From: Liquidambar formosana
Taxonomy: Eukaryota > Streptophyta > Magnoliopsida > Saxifragales > Altingiaceae
Direction of reading: 5' to 3'
Length of the DNA: 64,000 nt
Assembly (NCBI GenBank): GCA_039720395.1
Contig: CM077831.1
Coordinates: 8,420,333-8,484,332 of the forward strand
Shown here: positions 1-13,766 of the stretch, in pieces
Numbering within the stretch: position 1 is the stretch's first letter
How the letters are laid out: every line of letters begins with the position of its first letter
Position numbers and translations under genes: made by a program
Notes under the pieces: generated by a model
What the model was told of the DNA's origin: nothing
Seen by the model: only the letters and a program-made list of their open reading frames with translations
The model's database searches: none

Positions 1-1716
1 AGGGTTTAGGGTTATGCATTTAGGGTTTAGGGTTTTAGGAAACCCTAATACACTAATTCATCATTTAATTGATTTTATTTAATTCCCATGTTAATTATTT
101 AATTAATATTGATTAATTTTATAATGTTTTAAATGGTTTAAAATACAATTGGGGATTAAATTAAAATCTGGAAATTCTTAATTAAATGAAATTGTTTTAT
201 TTAAATAAGGAAACCCTAATTTTGAATATTAGAGTCATTTTAGGAAACTTTATATGTTTCTATTAATTTGATTAATTGAAACTAAATGTCTTAAATGTTA
301 AGACTTTATTTAATGCTGGATATTTTTGTTTAAACCTAATAAGATTGGGATGCATTAATGAGATTAATGTAAATCATTCAAGAGAATTACCATAATGCCC
401 ATATGTTTTAATGCTTACAGTTTTTCTTTACATTATGTAATGAGATTGTATGTATGTGTTTGGATGATGATTATGGACTATACCCCTTAAACCAATTGTG
501 ATTGGCCGTCTTATGAATGGGTTGTAATAATTTTTCAAGAGTTGTAATTTTATTATGGTGATGTAATTTATTATTTGGGGCTTGCATGCCACCTTCCCTC
601 TCTCTCTATCATTCTCTTATGTACCCTACATTCCCCTTATGTATCCCTTTCTATATATTATGTAAATGTTATGTAATCGAGAGCGCACTAAGGAGCATGG
701 TGGACCCAAAGGAGTATGATGGAGCCCAACAAGCCAATGGTGGAGACCATCAAGCCAAGGGAGCAGATTGAAGGACTTGAAAGCTTAGAGAAGTTTTTCA
801 AGAAAGTATGCATGTTACGAATGGTTTATTTTACGATCACCTACACCCACCATAGACCTAGGATTCAATCTATTGGCTTGGATTGAATCCTCTCAAAGTC
901 CATAATCATCATAGTGGGAGCTTTAATTTATGAGATAATTGTTTTAGCTCCAATACCATAGTTTGGTATATGTTACCTATTCACTTAGGGACTAATATCA
1001 AAATATGGTACTTTATATATGTTGATATATAATAGCATGCGATGTATGATTTATAATAGCATGAGATGTATGATTATAAATAGCATAATTTATATGTTTA
1101 AATTTTGATACATAGGATGCATGTTAATTTGATGAGACCCTTTAAAACCCCTCTTATTTAATATTAAGTTGAAAATGGAGAAGTCATTGGGGAATGAATT
1201 CTTCATTGCCTTCCATCATTATAGGACCATCTAACGTCCCTTAATGTGGGTACCTGGCTACAGACATGTAGGAGCTACCCATGTTAAAGACATTACTTGA
1301 AACTATCACATATGAGATATCATGGGGTGCCTAAACTGGTATATACCAAGAAACTAACATGTGAGGTATATATTTGGCGAAACATACCTGTGTGAATGAT
1401 GGGTTTAACTTAACTAGGGAAGTATTCCAAGAAACTAACATGTGAGGTGTATGTTCCTTAGAGGCAAAATGATTGGAACTTGCTTATGAAGCAATAGACA
1501 AAGAGTTGTCTTCTTATTGTGGGTTAGAAGCCAAGAAACTAACATGTGAGGCTTTTAGGTCACAGTGGGACCCCAATCCCCATTAGGAATGAGATTCCCG
1601 AATTCCATTAGAGGGTGTATGGAATTTGATAAAATAGTGGGAGGTACCATATGATTAAAGACCCAATCATTATGGATAAAAATGAAATCTAATTCTCTGT
1701 TTATGTAGATTACCTA
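1..1716 (+). other. Copia-1 5' leader (non-coding)
   Basis: This is the leader between primer site (outside) and the position of the lost gag start. It opens with telomere-like TTTAGGG units (about 1-40), continues AT-rich, and holds a small sense ORF at 586-771. Positions 1250-1560 carry a phrase of the type AAGAAACTAACATGTGAGG several times. The end aligns with the leader just before the start codon of Copia-4. No promoter is visible here, as expected inside an element. Confidence 0.75.
586..771 (+). CDS. Small leader ORF (61 codons), possible uORF
   Basis: A 61-codon ORF lies in sense orientation about 0.95 kb before the gag position. The translation has a Ser/Leu/Tyr-rich hydrophobic first half and a polar end (QQANGGDHQAKGAD). 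The same ORF is found in Copia-2 (identical product) and Copia-4 (two codons longer), and is cut by O1 in Copia-3. I recognise no family. It may be a regulatory upstream ORF, or open by chance because the copies are young relatives. Confidence 0.25.
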   Translation: MPPSLSLYHSLMYPTFPLCIPFYILCKCYVIESALRSMVDPKEYDGAQQANGGDHQAKGAD

Positions 1717-4607
1717 ATTACTCACCTCAAAACCCCTATTTCCTAATATATAGGATATTGATAGTTTGACTAAACCCAATTTCTTTGATTGACTTAGGAA
1801 ATTGAGAATTTTTCTTAATTTCAAAAGATTGTTCATATGCTATTAGGCCTTTTCTTAAAGGCCCTCCATAAAACATCCTAAGAAGAAAAAGACACTATGC
1901 ACAATTGGCATCTTGTTGCCATGCTATATGATAGTATTGATGACTAATGAGCTTCAGAAGCAAAATTAGTCAATGCAAATGCCTTTGATGTCCTACATCA
2001 CATACAAAGGTTGTATGGTGAGTAAAATAATACTATAAAGTATAGTACTTATAAAGGACTTCTTTTGGACTAGGATGTAATAAAAGTTGTTTATTAATAA
2101 TCATTCTTTTGAAAAATGATTAATCACATAGAATAGCTTGAGAAGCTAGATGTGATTTAAAATGGAAGCATAGAGGAAAGCAAGTCTTGAAAAGTCAAAG
2201 ACAAAGAAATATAATAATTTTGTAGTAAACATAAGGTATTGTAAAGGGAACTTGATAAAGTATCAGTCTTCCTAGAAGAACCAAACTTTTGAAGTTTTGG
2301 TTCATGCTCTAAACTAAATTGTTGGTTAGTTCTGCTTCTTGGTTTTTGGATTCTAGTGTAATCTAATTCGAAGCAGAAAGTTAAGTAGATAATAAGTTAC
2401 CTTTAAAAATTTTAATAGAGCAAGAGTTGCTAGATTAATTTTGGGAACTTATTTCTTAACTAGGTCATTTAAGACATTCTAGAAATTTGATTTCTGAATT
2501 TAAAAGACTAATTAGAGCGAATGCAATGTATTCTGAGAATACAAGAGATGTAGAGACTCTCATTTAAATGTAACGATTATGACTTGGTTATGAGATGACC
2601 AAACCCATCTTTTACTTGGTGAAGTGAAAGAGTTACATTTGTAATTTGACTAATACATTGTGATGTATATAGTCATGTAGAGCATGCATTCAATTATAGT
2701 AGACTCATCTTAGAATACCATAGCTCAATGGTGAAGCTAAGAGAATGAATTGAACCCTATTAAGATATGGTTTGATCCATGATGAGTTTTACTAATGTAT
2801 CCATCTAGGATATACCTTAAAATTGCTACATGTTGATAATTTAGGGTTCACTCCAGTTTTGTCCCAATTATATCAGATATGATATGGGAAGAAACCCAAC
2901 TTAAAGAAGTTAAGGCTTGGGCTTGTGCTACGTATGTCTGGAAACATAATGTGGACAATCTGGAAATAAGGTCAAGTAAGTGTTGAATTGTGGTATATCC
3001 CAAAAGTGGTTGGGATAGTATTTCTATTACCCTAATGAACAAAAGTTGTCCATTAGGATGTTTGCTGGATTTTCTTGAGAAAGAGTTCATTCAAGAAAGA
3101 TGCAAAAGTAGATAGAATTTATAGAATTGTCTGTAAAGCCACAAATGAACAAAGATCCAACCCTTGTCTCTGTTGAGACAAAAACCCTTAATTACACCAC
3201 ATTCTTTTCATAGATCAAATTGGATATTTCTTTAACATAAGAGAGATATTGTATCTCCATTAGAATGTGAAAGAATTGTTCTTTGGTGATAAAGATCACC
3301 AAGATAATCCTATTGATTATGATTAGGTGATGTTTCACATCAACTCGAGAAATGACTAAGGGTCATTAAATCCAATATGGATAGGTAGAGACCTAAAAGG
3401 CTTGGCTATTTAAGAATGTTTTCAACATAGGCAAAAAGTTGTCTATAAAGAAACTTGTTTGATAATAGTTATGCTGAAATCCATTTGGATCTTGTTATCT
3501 ATAAACACACATTTTGAATATGAGATATGTCAAAAAGGATATAAAGATGTTATATCAAATGGTGAAAAACCATAAAAGTGTGTAAGTTAAAGAAGTCTAT
3601 TAATAGACTACAAGGTTCTCATAATTAGAACATCTATAAAGTTGAAGTAATCAAATTGTTTGATTTCTCTCATTGTATAGATGGACCATGAGTGTATAAA
3701 AGGTTAGTGGGAGTGCGATCGTTTTTCTTTATCCTAAGTATAGATGATATCATAATCATTATGAATGATATATGAATGTTATCTAATGTAAAGTTTTGGT
3801 TTTTGGAGAAAAACTAATTCATGAAAGATTTGGCAGAAGCATCCAATAAGATCTATAGAGATAGATCATATAGATTGCTAAGTATCTCTAAATCATCAAA
3901 CATAGTTGAAATGTTGAAGGAGTTTAACATGGAGAATTCTAAGGGAGGTCTGATTTACTTCAGATAAGAATTCATTATTCAAGGGCATGTACCCTAGGAT
4001 AACACAAGTAAGGTTCTTAAAGTGTTAAGAAGCCTTATTCTACACTATGTATTGAACCTGATATCTATTATGTTGTAATTGTTACAAATAGTTATCAGTC
4101 AATTCAAATTTGGAATATTGGATTGTATATGGAAATTGTAAACTCATAGTAGATGGGTATACGGATTTGGATATAATCCATATGGGGTATATTTTATATT
4201 CACTTTAGTTGGTGAAATACTTAATGGAAGAACTGTATGAAAGATACAGTGGATTCCATTATTAAGGGTGAATTAATTGTCGCATTGTCTAGGAGATTGT
4301 TTGGATCTGTAAGTTCATTTAGAACTTGGAGTTGTTCCTTCCATTGAGTTGCCCACACCTTGTTTTGTGACAACAATGGGTCTATATCTCAAGTATAGGA
4401 ATCACGGTCTCATCAAAAGTCCAAACACATAGAGTGGCAATTCCAAGTGATTAGAGGAATCATTGGAAAAGGTAATAGATACATTACAGAAGATAATATC
4501 TACATAAGATTTTGTAGACCCACTGACTAAAGCTTTAAAATATAATTGGTTATGTCTATGACCAACATCTTGAGAAGATAGGTATGCGATACATGGTCGA
4601 TTGGCTT
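1717..4607 (+). pseudogene. Copia-1 gag-pol remnant
   Basis: Decayed Ty1/copia polyprotein region. The start codon aligned to Copia-4 has become ATT (1717-1719). Recognisable pieces include a gag stretch near 2120-2150 resembling KMINHIE-stop-LEKLDVI, an integrase-to-linker piece near 2850-3090, and the RNase H end near 4400-4550 (HQKSKHIEW, then a version of the final PFTKA motif). Stops and frameshifts are frequent, and the region is about 0.8 kb shorter than in Copia-4. Copia-2 has the same lesions, so the decay predates at least one of the two insertions. Confidence 0.85.
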
Positions 4608-4611
4608 TAGT

Positions 4612-4624
4612 GCAAGTGGGAGAT
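4612..4624 (+). other. Polypurine tract of Copia-1
   Basis: GCAAGTGGGAGAT directly precedes the 3' LTR, where plus-strand DNA priming starts in LTR elements. The same tract borders the 3' LTRs of Copia-2 and Copia-4. Confidence 0.85.
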
Positions 4625-6278
4625 TGTTAGGATTATGCCCTAAAGCCAATCATAGAGATGATTGTTTAGGGATTAGGAACAATCATTTTATTTCATTTAT
4701 GTATGTCACATTTATTATTGATTTAATAAAAGGGCTTATTCTATTATGTTTATATGCATCATTTATATTTACATAATATGTCCATGGAGTTAGAGTTGAG
4801 AATATGGAATTACAAAGAGTTGTAATTTTGAGACTATAGATATATCTCTGTACTAAACTCCTAAAGCATTCCTAGTTGAAGGTTCACTATGATGGACAGT
4901 AATGAACCATAGGACTAGCACTTGTTAGGTTGACTCTATAGGAGGATAGCTAGTCTCAAGCTATTTGTGTGGAGACACTACAACCAACAAGTGGGTGCCT
5001 ATTACAAGAATAGGTACACTGAATGTGACCAAAGATATGAGATAAACTGAATGGAGTTTTATCCTGCCTGTCAATCAGTTTCTCATTGTTATAGTGGTAC
5101 AAGTAATCCTTAGACCTGAGACACCATAGTTGTCTTATGCATGTAGCTTTAGAAGTTTGATAACACTAAGTGCAGATCCTATTCAGGGGTCTGCAAAGGT
5201 GTTCATTGGCCCTACTGCTATGTGTATGAAGGCATGTGAGTGATCAACAAGGGATCCATCACTCTCAGGAAAAAGAGAGAGAATGTCTCATATAGCATTC
5301 ATAATATAACTCATTAAATCCATGGCCATGGTAGGATGAATGTGGAAAAGAGTTTCCATGAGTTCATCAATGAGTTCATATCTATGAATGAGTATAAAGT
5401 AATTGAACTAGGGACTTGACAGACTTCCATGTCCTATTAGTTCAATTGGAGACATTGTGTTGAAGGAAGGATGCAATTGTAACCTATAAACTATAACAGA
5501 AGGGTTCTTTGTAAATGACTATTCACCTCATTAAGGACCACACCATGAGCCATATGCTAGGTGTTACTCATGGTTAGTAGAAGCCCTAATTGATATAAGT
5601 GAGTTATAATCAATTAGGGAATTGGAAGGAGTTCCAATTAGACCCTAAATGGAAAGAGTTCCATTGTGCACACCTCGTGCTATTCCTACTACTTGATGAT
5701 GTGAACCCAATGGGTCACACACTAATCATGCAAGATGAGCTTTTAAGTCTATAAGAGAAAGGGTATGAGTGCATAAAGAATAGTTCTTTGAGGCCATGTT
5801 TGTATTTGATATAAACAATTGGGGTTAGTGTGCAATTTAGGGAAATTGCATAAAATCCTAAAAGGGTTTCCCCCCTAGGGCCGGCCCCTTTAGTGTGGAC
5901 TATTTAAGTCACACTATGATGTGTGACATCATCACTTTTAGAAGACACCAAGGGCTGGCCAGAATTTCCAGCCTCCCTCTCTCTCTCTCCTCTCTTCTCC
6001 TACACTAGCAACAACAAGGAAAAGGAGGAAAAGACTTGAAGCTCTAGCTAAGTGTGGATACCGTTGGAGGCAGCACACTTGGGCTGCTCACTCACCGCTG
6101 TCCGGAATCAAAGCTTGGAGCAAAAAGGAGAAGACAAAAATTCTGTAAGTTTTCTAACCCTCTTTGTAGTTAGGGTTTGATTTTGTGTTATGCATAGTTA
6201 GATTCATGGGCTGTGGAATCGTAGGAAAAATTTTTATATTCCGCTTTTGTATTTTTCCCTCTTGTTTGATTCCCAACA
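4625..6278 (+). repeat. Copia-1 3' LTR (1654 bp)
   Basis: The LTR runs from TGTTAGGATT to GATTCCCAACA. The TATA position near 5895-5905 reads TATTTAAG rather than the TATATAAG of the sister LTRs. Compared with the Copia-2 and Copia-3 LTRs it is the most diverged near its end (5800-5960). It joins gypsy gag sequence at 6279. Confidence 0.95.
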
Positions 6279-8648
6279 GCTTGACCATACCGCCGAGACC
6301 TCTGATACCGCATTGAGAATGGCTCAAGAGAACCAACAGAAGATGGCGGATCTTGAACAAAATGGCTCTAAGGCCCATTCCTCGGGTATACCTCATGGGG
6401 CTGGCACCGAAGAGGGACCTCAATCCAATGAGAACACCAAGACAAAGGGGGAAAGTAGCTTGAAACCTGTGGTCACCAACCTAGAAGGGGAAACCAAAGG
6501 GAAAGGTTCTAGCAGTGATTCCGTGTTAGCTAGCAAGGTAGAAGCATGGGAGAGAACTATAAAAGGGATTCGTAGAGCCGATGACATGGTCGATGTGCGG
6601 ACTTTATCTCTGTTTCCAATGGCTCGTATTCCATTGCAATTCAAGATGCCGGAGTTAGAAAAGTTCGATGGGATGGGTTGCCCTAAGACTCATTTGAAGA
6701 TGTATGTGCGAGCTATACACCCTCGAGGGGCCACCGATGAGCTTTTAGCTCAAATGTTCCATGAAACCTTGGCCACTTCCGCTTTGAAATGGTTCTTGTC
6801 CTTGGATGAGAATAGAACTCAGACTTGGGAAGACATATGCAATGAGTTCTCGGAGCACTACAAGTACAACACAGAGGTGGATGTTACTCGAAGGGACCTG
6901 GAAACTACCAAGCAAGGGGCTCATGAAACCTTCTCCGCTTACATTACAAGGTGGAGACAAAAGGCGTCGAGAATGACGGATAGGCCAAATGAGGAGGACC
7001 AAATTCAGCTGGTGGTTAAGAACTTGCTGCCTATGTATCACTAGCACTTATTTGCCCACTATTTCCCAAATTTCAAAGCTCTCATTAGGGCTGGCACGCA
7101 GGTTGAAGATGCTATCAATGATGGAACAATAAAAATTGAGGAAGTGAGGAGTCACAAGACAAACTTTACTGGGAAGAACAATGCCGAGGTCAACACCATA
7201 ACTCAACCCATTCAACCTTTCTCTCTCAATGATGTCAACCCACCTCGCCAATTCACCGACCTATTCATGCCACTTGAAAGAGTCCTTGAAAAGCTTGTAA
7301 GCCGTGACCTACTGAAGCCACTTAACCCAAGACCCCCACCAAATCCCTTACCCAAGAACTACAACGAGAATGAGTACTACAAGTACCACCAGTCCAAAGG
7401 CCATGCCACCAACCATTGTATTCGCCTTTGCCACCAAGTCCAAGACCTTATTGACTAGCAAGTCATCTCACCACCAACCCGTCCAAATGTCACCCGTAAT
7501 CCTCTCCCATCTCACAACAACACACCCCCACCCAACACCATAAATGCCATTGGGGTTGAATCTTCTCGCCCTCGCCGGCCCATAAGACAATACACTCCAC
7601 TCCCCATGACCTTAACCCGTCTCTTCACCATTTGCCGCAATAACAGCCTTATCATGCCACTCCCACCAAAGCCAAGGCCATCAACCCCTCACCAATATTG
7701 CCAATACCATCGTGCACCTAGCCATGACATTGAGGCTTGTTCTATACTAAAGAAGATCATTCAAGACCTCATCGACCAAAAGGTTTTGTTGTTGCCCAAA
7801 AAATCCATCCAACAAGAGCTGAAAGAAAGATATGAAGCAGGGGATCCTCAGGTTGGCCTATTAGGTGAATCATCGGGGAAATTTGACTACTATGTGCTGT
7901 ACTCAAGCCCAAGTCCAATATCAGATGAGCTGATAGTCCCTACAGGTTGAGATGACTTGCCAACAGAAATGGAGAGCATTGATATGATAGAATGGGATGA
8001 CTTAATGAATGACTCCGAGGAAGTCCATGACATATGGGCTAGTGATGATGAGTTAGACCATATAACCAGAGGGGGTTGCCATTTCAAGCCTCCCCACCTA
8101 GAATCTGAGAATCCGTTGGAAGATTTGAAAGGGCAGAGGCGTCCTTGCTTGCAAGAAGAAGAGGATGAAGTGCTTAGGCAACTGAAGAAGACCAATGCCA
8201 ACATCACTATTTAGGGCTTACTCATGGCCTCGTACAAGCACAGACAGACCGTGTTGAAACTGTTGAATCAGATACAAGTGCCCGTTGACACATCCCCCGA
8301 GGGATTGGTACATTTGGTGAATCCAACTCCTAAGAACTCAACCATCGTGTTCACCGATGTGGACCTACCCAAAAGCGGGCCAAGCCATTCTCAAGCTCTC
8401 TATGTGACCGTTGACACTATGGGGAAGAGGGTTCCTACCGTCCTTATCGACAATGGGTCCGCATTGAATGTATGTCCTCTCCGAACTGCCACTGTTTTGG
8501 GTTTGGGACCCACCGATTTCACACCATCTAGGCAGACCGTAAGAGCTTATGACAACACCCGCCGTGAAGTAATAGGGGTAGTTACTTTGCCTCTTATCAT
8601 GGGACCTACTGAATTTAGGGTGGAATTCCAAGTGTTGGATGTGCCGTC
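6279..8648 (+). pseudogene. G1 gag-protease (Ty3/gypsy, Tat lineage), first fragment
   Basis: One reading frame runs through the fragment, broken by four stops at 7042, 7456, 7948 and 8212. The first two align to Lys codons in G2 and the last two to Trp codons. Gag features: a coiled-coil-like start (ALRMAQENQQKMADLEQ) and the capsid core (about 6650-7040). Two knuckles follow, of the form C-x2-H-x4-H-x4-C in G2. The first has lost its leading Cys (Tyr instead, near 7375); the second is kept near 7695-7740. The aspartic protease motif (LIDNGSALN) lies near 8440-8470. The start is cut by the Copia-1 LTR and the end by Copia-2 after a VLDVPS motif. About 154 codons present in G2 are missing before the next fragment at 21477. 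Confidence 0.9.
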
Positions 8649-10302
8649 TGTTGGGAATCGAACAAGAGGGAAAAATACAAAGTGCGGAATATAAAAATTT
8701 TTCCTACGATTCCCAATCCCATGAATCTAACTATGCATAACACAAAATCAAACCCTAACTACAAAGAGGGTTAGAACACTTACAGAATTTTTTGTCTTCT
8801 CCTTTTTGCTCCAAGCTTTGATTCCGGACAGCAGTGAATGAGCAGCCCAAGTGTGCTGCCTCCAACGGTATCCACACCTAGCTAGAGCTTCAAGTCCTTT
8901 CCTCCTTTTCCTTGTTGTTGCTAGTGTAGGAGGAGAGAAGAGAGAGAGAGAGGGAGGCTGGAAATTCTGGCTAGCCCTTGGGGAGTCCAACTTATGATGA
9001 TGTCACACATCATAGTGTGACTTATATAGTCCACACTAAGAGGGCCGGCCCTCGGGGGAAACCCTATTAGGGTTTTGTGCAATTTCTCTAAATTTCATAA
9101 TAACTCCTATAAATTATATCAAATATAAATAGGCCTCATAGAACTATTCTTTATGCACTCATACCCTTTCTCTCATAGACTTTAAAGCTCATCTTGCATG
9201 ATCAGTGTGTGACCCATTGGGTTCACATCATCAAGTAGTAGGAATAGCACGAGGTGTGCACAATGGAACTCTTTCCATTTAGGGTCTAATTGGAACTCCT
9301 TCCAATTCCCTAATTGATTATAACTCACTTATATCAATTAGGGCTTCTACTAACCATGAGTAACACCTAGCATATGGCTCATGGTGTGGTCCTTAATGAG
9401 GTGAATAGTCATTTACAAAGAACCCTTCTGTTATAGTTTATAGGTTACAATTGCATCCTTCCTTCAACACAATGTCTCCAATTGGACTAATAGGACATGG
9501 AAGTCTGTCAAGTCCCTAGTTCAATTACTTTATACTCATTCATAGATATCAACTCATTAATGAACTCATGGAAACTCTTTTCCACATTCATCCTACCATG
9601 GCCATGGATTTAATGAGTTATATTATGAATGCTATATGAGACATTCTCTCTCTTTTTCCCGAGAGTGATGGATCCCTTGTTGATCACTCACATGCCTTCA
9701 TACACATAGCAGTAGGGCCAATGAACACCTTTGCATACCCCTGAATAGGATCTGCACTTAGTGTTATCAAACTTCTAAAGCTACATGCATAAGACAACTA
9801 TGGTGTCTCAGGTCTAAGGATTACTTGTACCACTATAACAATGAGAAACTGATTGATAGGTAGGATAAAACTCCATTCAGTTTATCTCATATCTTTGGTC
9901 ACATTCAGTGTACCTATTCTCGTAATAGGCACCCACTTGTTGGTTGTAGTGTCTCCACACAAATAGCTTGAGACTAGCTATCCTCCTATAGAGTCAACCT
10001 AACAAGTGCTAGTCCTATGGTTCATTACTGTCCATCATAGTGAACCTTCAACTAGGAATGCTTTAGGAGTTTAGTACAGAGATATATCTATAGTCTCAAA
10101 ATTACAACTCTTTGTAATTCCATATTCTCAACTCTAACTCCATGGACATATTATGTAAATATAAATGATGCATATAAACATAATAGAATAAGCCCTTTTA
10201 TTAAATCAATAATAAATGTGACATACATAAATGAAATCAAATGATTGTTCCTAATCCCTAAACAATCATCTCTATGATTGGCTCTAGGGCATAATCCTAA
10301 CA
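8649..10302 (-). repeat. Copia-2 3' LTR (1654 bp)
   Basis: Reverse complement of the TGTTAGG...CCCAACA LTR. It carries the longer form of an indel near 9585-9600 (GGAAACTCTTTTCC), as in the Copia-1 LTR and unlike the element's own 5' LTR. The TATA region near 9022-9032 reads TATATAAG on the element strand. Confidence 0.95.
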
Positions 10303-10319
10303 ATCTCCCACTTGCACTA
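10303..10319 (-). other. Polypurine tract of Copia-2
   Basis: Reverse complement of TAGTGCAAGTGGGAGAT, flush with the 3' LTR. Confidence 0.85.
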
Positions 10320-13206
10320 AAGCCAATTGACCATGTGTCGCATACCTATCTTCTCAAGATGTTGGTCTTAGACATAACCAATTATGTTTTAAAGCTTTAG
10401 TCAATAGGTCTACAAAAACTTATGTAGATAATATCTTCTGTAATGTATCTATTACCTCTTCCAATGATTCCTCTAATCACTTGGAATTGCCGCTCCATGT
10501 GTTTGGACTTTTGATGAGACCGTGATTCCTATACTTGAGCTATAGACCCATTGTTGTCACAAAACAAGGTGTGGGCAACTCAATGGAAGGAACAACTCCA
10601 AGTTCTAAATGAACTTATAGATCCAAACAGTCTCCTAGACAATGCGACAATTAATTCACCCCTAATAATGGAATCCACTGTATCTTTCATACAGTTCTTC
10701 CATTAAGTATTTCACCAACTAAAGTGAATATAAAATATACCCCATATGGATTATATCCAAATCCATATACCCATCTACTATGAGTTTACAATTTCCATAT
10801 ACAATCCAATATTCCAAATTTGAATTGACTGATAACTATTTGTAACAATTACAACATAATAGATATCAGGTTCAATACATAGTGTAGAATAAGGCTTCTT
10901 AACACTTTAAGAACCTTACTTATGTTATCCTAGGGCACATGCCCTTGAATAATGAATTCTTATCTGAAGTAAATCAGACCTCCCTTAGAATTCTCCATGT
11001 TGAACTCCTTTAACATTTCAACTATGTTTGATGATTTGGAGATACTTAGCAATCTATATGATATATCTCTATAGATCTTATTAGATGCTTTTGCCAAATC
11101 TTTCATGAAGAAGTTTTTCTCAAAAACTAAAACTTCACATTAGATAACATTTATATATCATTCATAATGATTAGGATGTCATCTTATTGATAGGATAAAG
11201 AAAAACGATCGCACTCCCACTAACCTTTTATACACTCATGGTCCATCTATACAATGAGAGAAATCAAACAATTTGATTACTTCAACTTTATAGATGTTCT
11301 AATTATGAGAACCTTGTAGTCTATTAATAGACTTCTATAACTTACACACTTTTATGGTTTTTCATCATTTGATATAGCATCTTTATATCCTTTTTGACAT
11401 ATCTCATATTCAAAATGTGTGTTTATAGATAACAAGATCCAAATGGATTTCAGCATAACTATTATCAAAAAAGTTTCTTTATAGACAACTTTTTGCCTAT
11501 GTTGAAAACATTCTTAAATAGCCAAGCCTTTTAGGTCTCTACCTATCCATATTGGATTTAATGACTCTTAGTCATTTCTCGAGTTGATGTGAAACATCGT
11601 CTAGTCATAATCAATAGGATTATCTTGGTGATCTTTATCACCAAAGAACAATTCTTTCACATTCTAATAGAGATACAATATCTCTCTTATGTTAAGAAAT
11701 ATCCAATTTGATCTATGAAAAGATTGTAGTGTAGTTAAGGGTTTTGTCTTAACAGAGACAAGGGTTGGATCTTTGTTCGTTTGTGGCTTTACAGACAATT
11801 CTATAAATTCTATCTACTTTTGCATCTTTCTTAAATGAACTCTTTCTCAAGAAAATCCAGCAAACATCCTAATGGACAAATTTTGTTCATTAGGGTAATA
11901 GAAATACTATCCCAACCACTTTTGGGATATACCACAATTCAACACTTACTTGACTTTATTTCCAGATTGTCTACATTATGTTTCCAGACAAACGTAGCAC
12001 AAGCCCAAGCCTTAACTTCTTTAAGTTGGGTTTCTTCCCATATCATATCTGATATAATTGGGGCAAAACTGGAGTGAACCCTAAATTATCAATATGTAGC
12101 AATTTTAAGGTATATCCTAGATGGATACATTAGTAAAACTCATCATGGATCAAACCATATCTTAATAGGGTTCAATTCGTTCTCTTAGATTCACCATTGA
12201 GCTATGGTATTCTAAGATGAGTCTACTGTAATTGAATGCATGCTCTACATGACTATATACATCATAATGTATTAGTCAAATTATAAATGTAACTCTTTCA
12301 CTTCACCAAGTAAAAGGTGGGTTTGGTCATCTCATAACCAAGTCATAATCGTTACATTTAAATGAGAGTCTCTACATCTCTTGTATTCTCAGAATACATT
12401 GCATTCGCTCTAATTAGTCATTTAAATTCAGAAATCAAATTTCTAGAATGTCTTAAATGACCTAGTTAAGAAATAAGTTCCCAAAATTAATATAGCAACT
12501 CTTGCTCTATTAAAATTTTTAAAGGTAACTTATTATCTACTTAACTTTCTGCTTCGATTTAGATTACACTAGAATCCAAAAACAAAAGCAGAACTAACCA
12601 ACAATTTAGTTTAGAGCATGAACCAAAACTTCAAAAGTTTGGTTCTTCTAGGAAGACTGATACTTTATCAAGTTCCCTTTACAATACCTTATGTTTACTA
12701 CAAAATTATTATATTTCTTTGTCTTTGACTTTTCAAGACTTGCTTTCCTCTATGCTTCCATTTTAAATCACATCTAGCTTCTCAAGCTATTCTATGTGAT
12801 TAATCATTTTTCAAAAGAATGATTATTAATAAACAACTTTTATTACATCCTAGTCCAGAAGAAGTCCTTTACAAGTACTATACTTTATAGTATTATTTTA
12901 CTCACAATACAACCTTTGTATGTGATGTAGGACATCAAAGGCACTTGCATTGACTAATTTTGCTTCTGAGGCTCATTAGTCATCAATACTATCATATAGC
13001 ATGGCAATAAGATGCCAATTGCACATAGTGTCTTTTTCTTCTTAGGATGTTTTATGGAGGGCCTTTAATAAAAGGCCTAATAGCATATAAACAATCCTTT
13101 TAAATTGAGAACAATTCTCAATTTCCTAAGTCAATCAAAGAAATCGGGTTTAGTCAAACTATCAATATCCTATATATTAGGAAATAGGGGTTTTGAGGTG
13201 AGTAAT
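10320..13206 (-). pseudogene. Copia-2 gag-pol remnant
   Basis: Near-identical by eye to the Copia-1 remnant in reverse. The start codon is ATT at 13206-13204, and the piece at 11835-12077 is the mirror of 2848-3090. Stops and frameshifts are spread throughout, so no polyprotein can be made. The RNase H end lies near 10400-10520. Confidence 0.85.
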
Positions 13207-13766
13207 TAGGTAATCTACATAAGCAGAGAATTAGATTTCATTTTTATCCATAATGATTGGGTCTTTAATCATATGGTACCTCCCACTATTTTATCAAATT
13301 CCATACACCCTCTAATGGAATTCGGGAATCTTATTCCTAATGGGGATTGTGGACCCCGGAAATTGGGCCCACAAGGGATTGGAAAGAAGAATAGGGTTTG
13401 AAAACGAAAAAAGGAGTCGCCACCTTATTTTTTAAAGGAAACGAGGAAAACCCTAAAAAAACAGTTTTGTTTTAGGAAAACAAAAGATTGACTCCATGTT
13501 TAAAAATGGTAAGGCAAAAAGTCTTTTGGAAACCAGAGAAATCGGGGATTCGGAGGCTAAGTTACGATATGGGAAGGTTCTAGGCAAAGCCTATAGGCAC
13601 CTATATTGCCCTAAACGGTCTCTTAATTTAATTGGGCTAAATCAAAGTCTTAATCACACACAAATCATCAATTATCATCACAAGGCAGCATGCATATCAT
13701 CCATTCATTCATCCATATAAGCAATTGAATTAAAGAAAAACAAAAAAAGAAAGAGGAGAAGGAAAA

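Larger units (their letters stand above)
1..6278 (+). mobile_element. Copia-1: Ty1/copia element, 5' end outside window
   Basis: The segment holds part of the 5' leader, a decayed gag-pol region, a polypurine tract and a full 3' LTR on the + strand. It is inserted in the gag of the gypsy element G1, which resumes at 6279. The 5' LTR, primer site and left target duplication lie outside the window; the right flank is GCTTG. The LTR start (TGTTAGGATTATGCCC) and the long leader resemble Angela/BARE elements as I recall them. Its internal region matches Copia-2 closely, including shared coding lesions. Confidence 0.9.

Noticed and set aside
1..40. True telomere or subtelomere at the window start
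   Set aside because: The motif recurs in every copia leader at the same internal place, so it belongs to the element.
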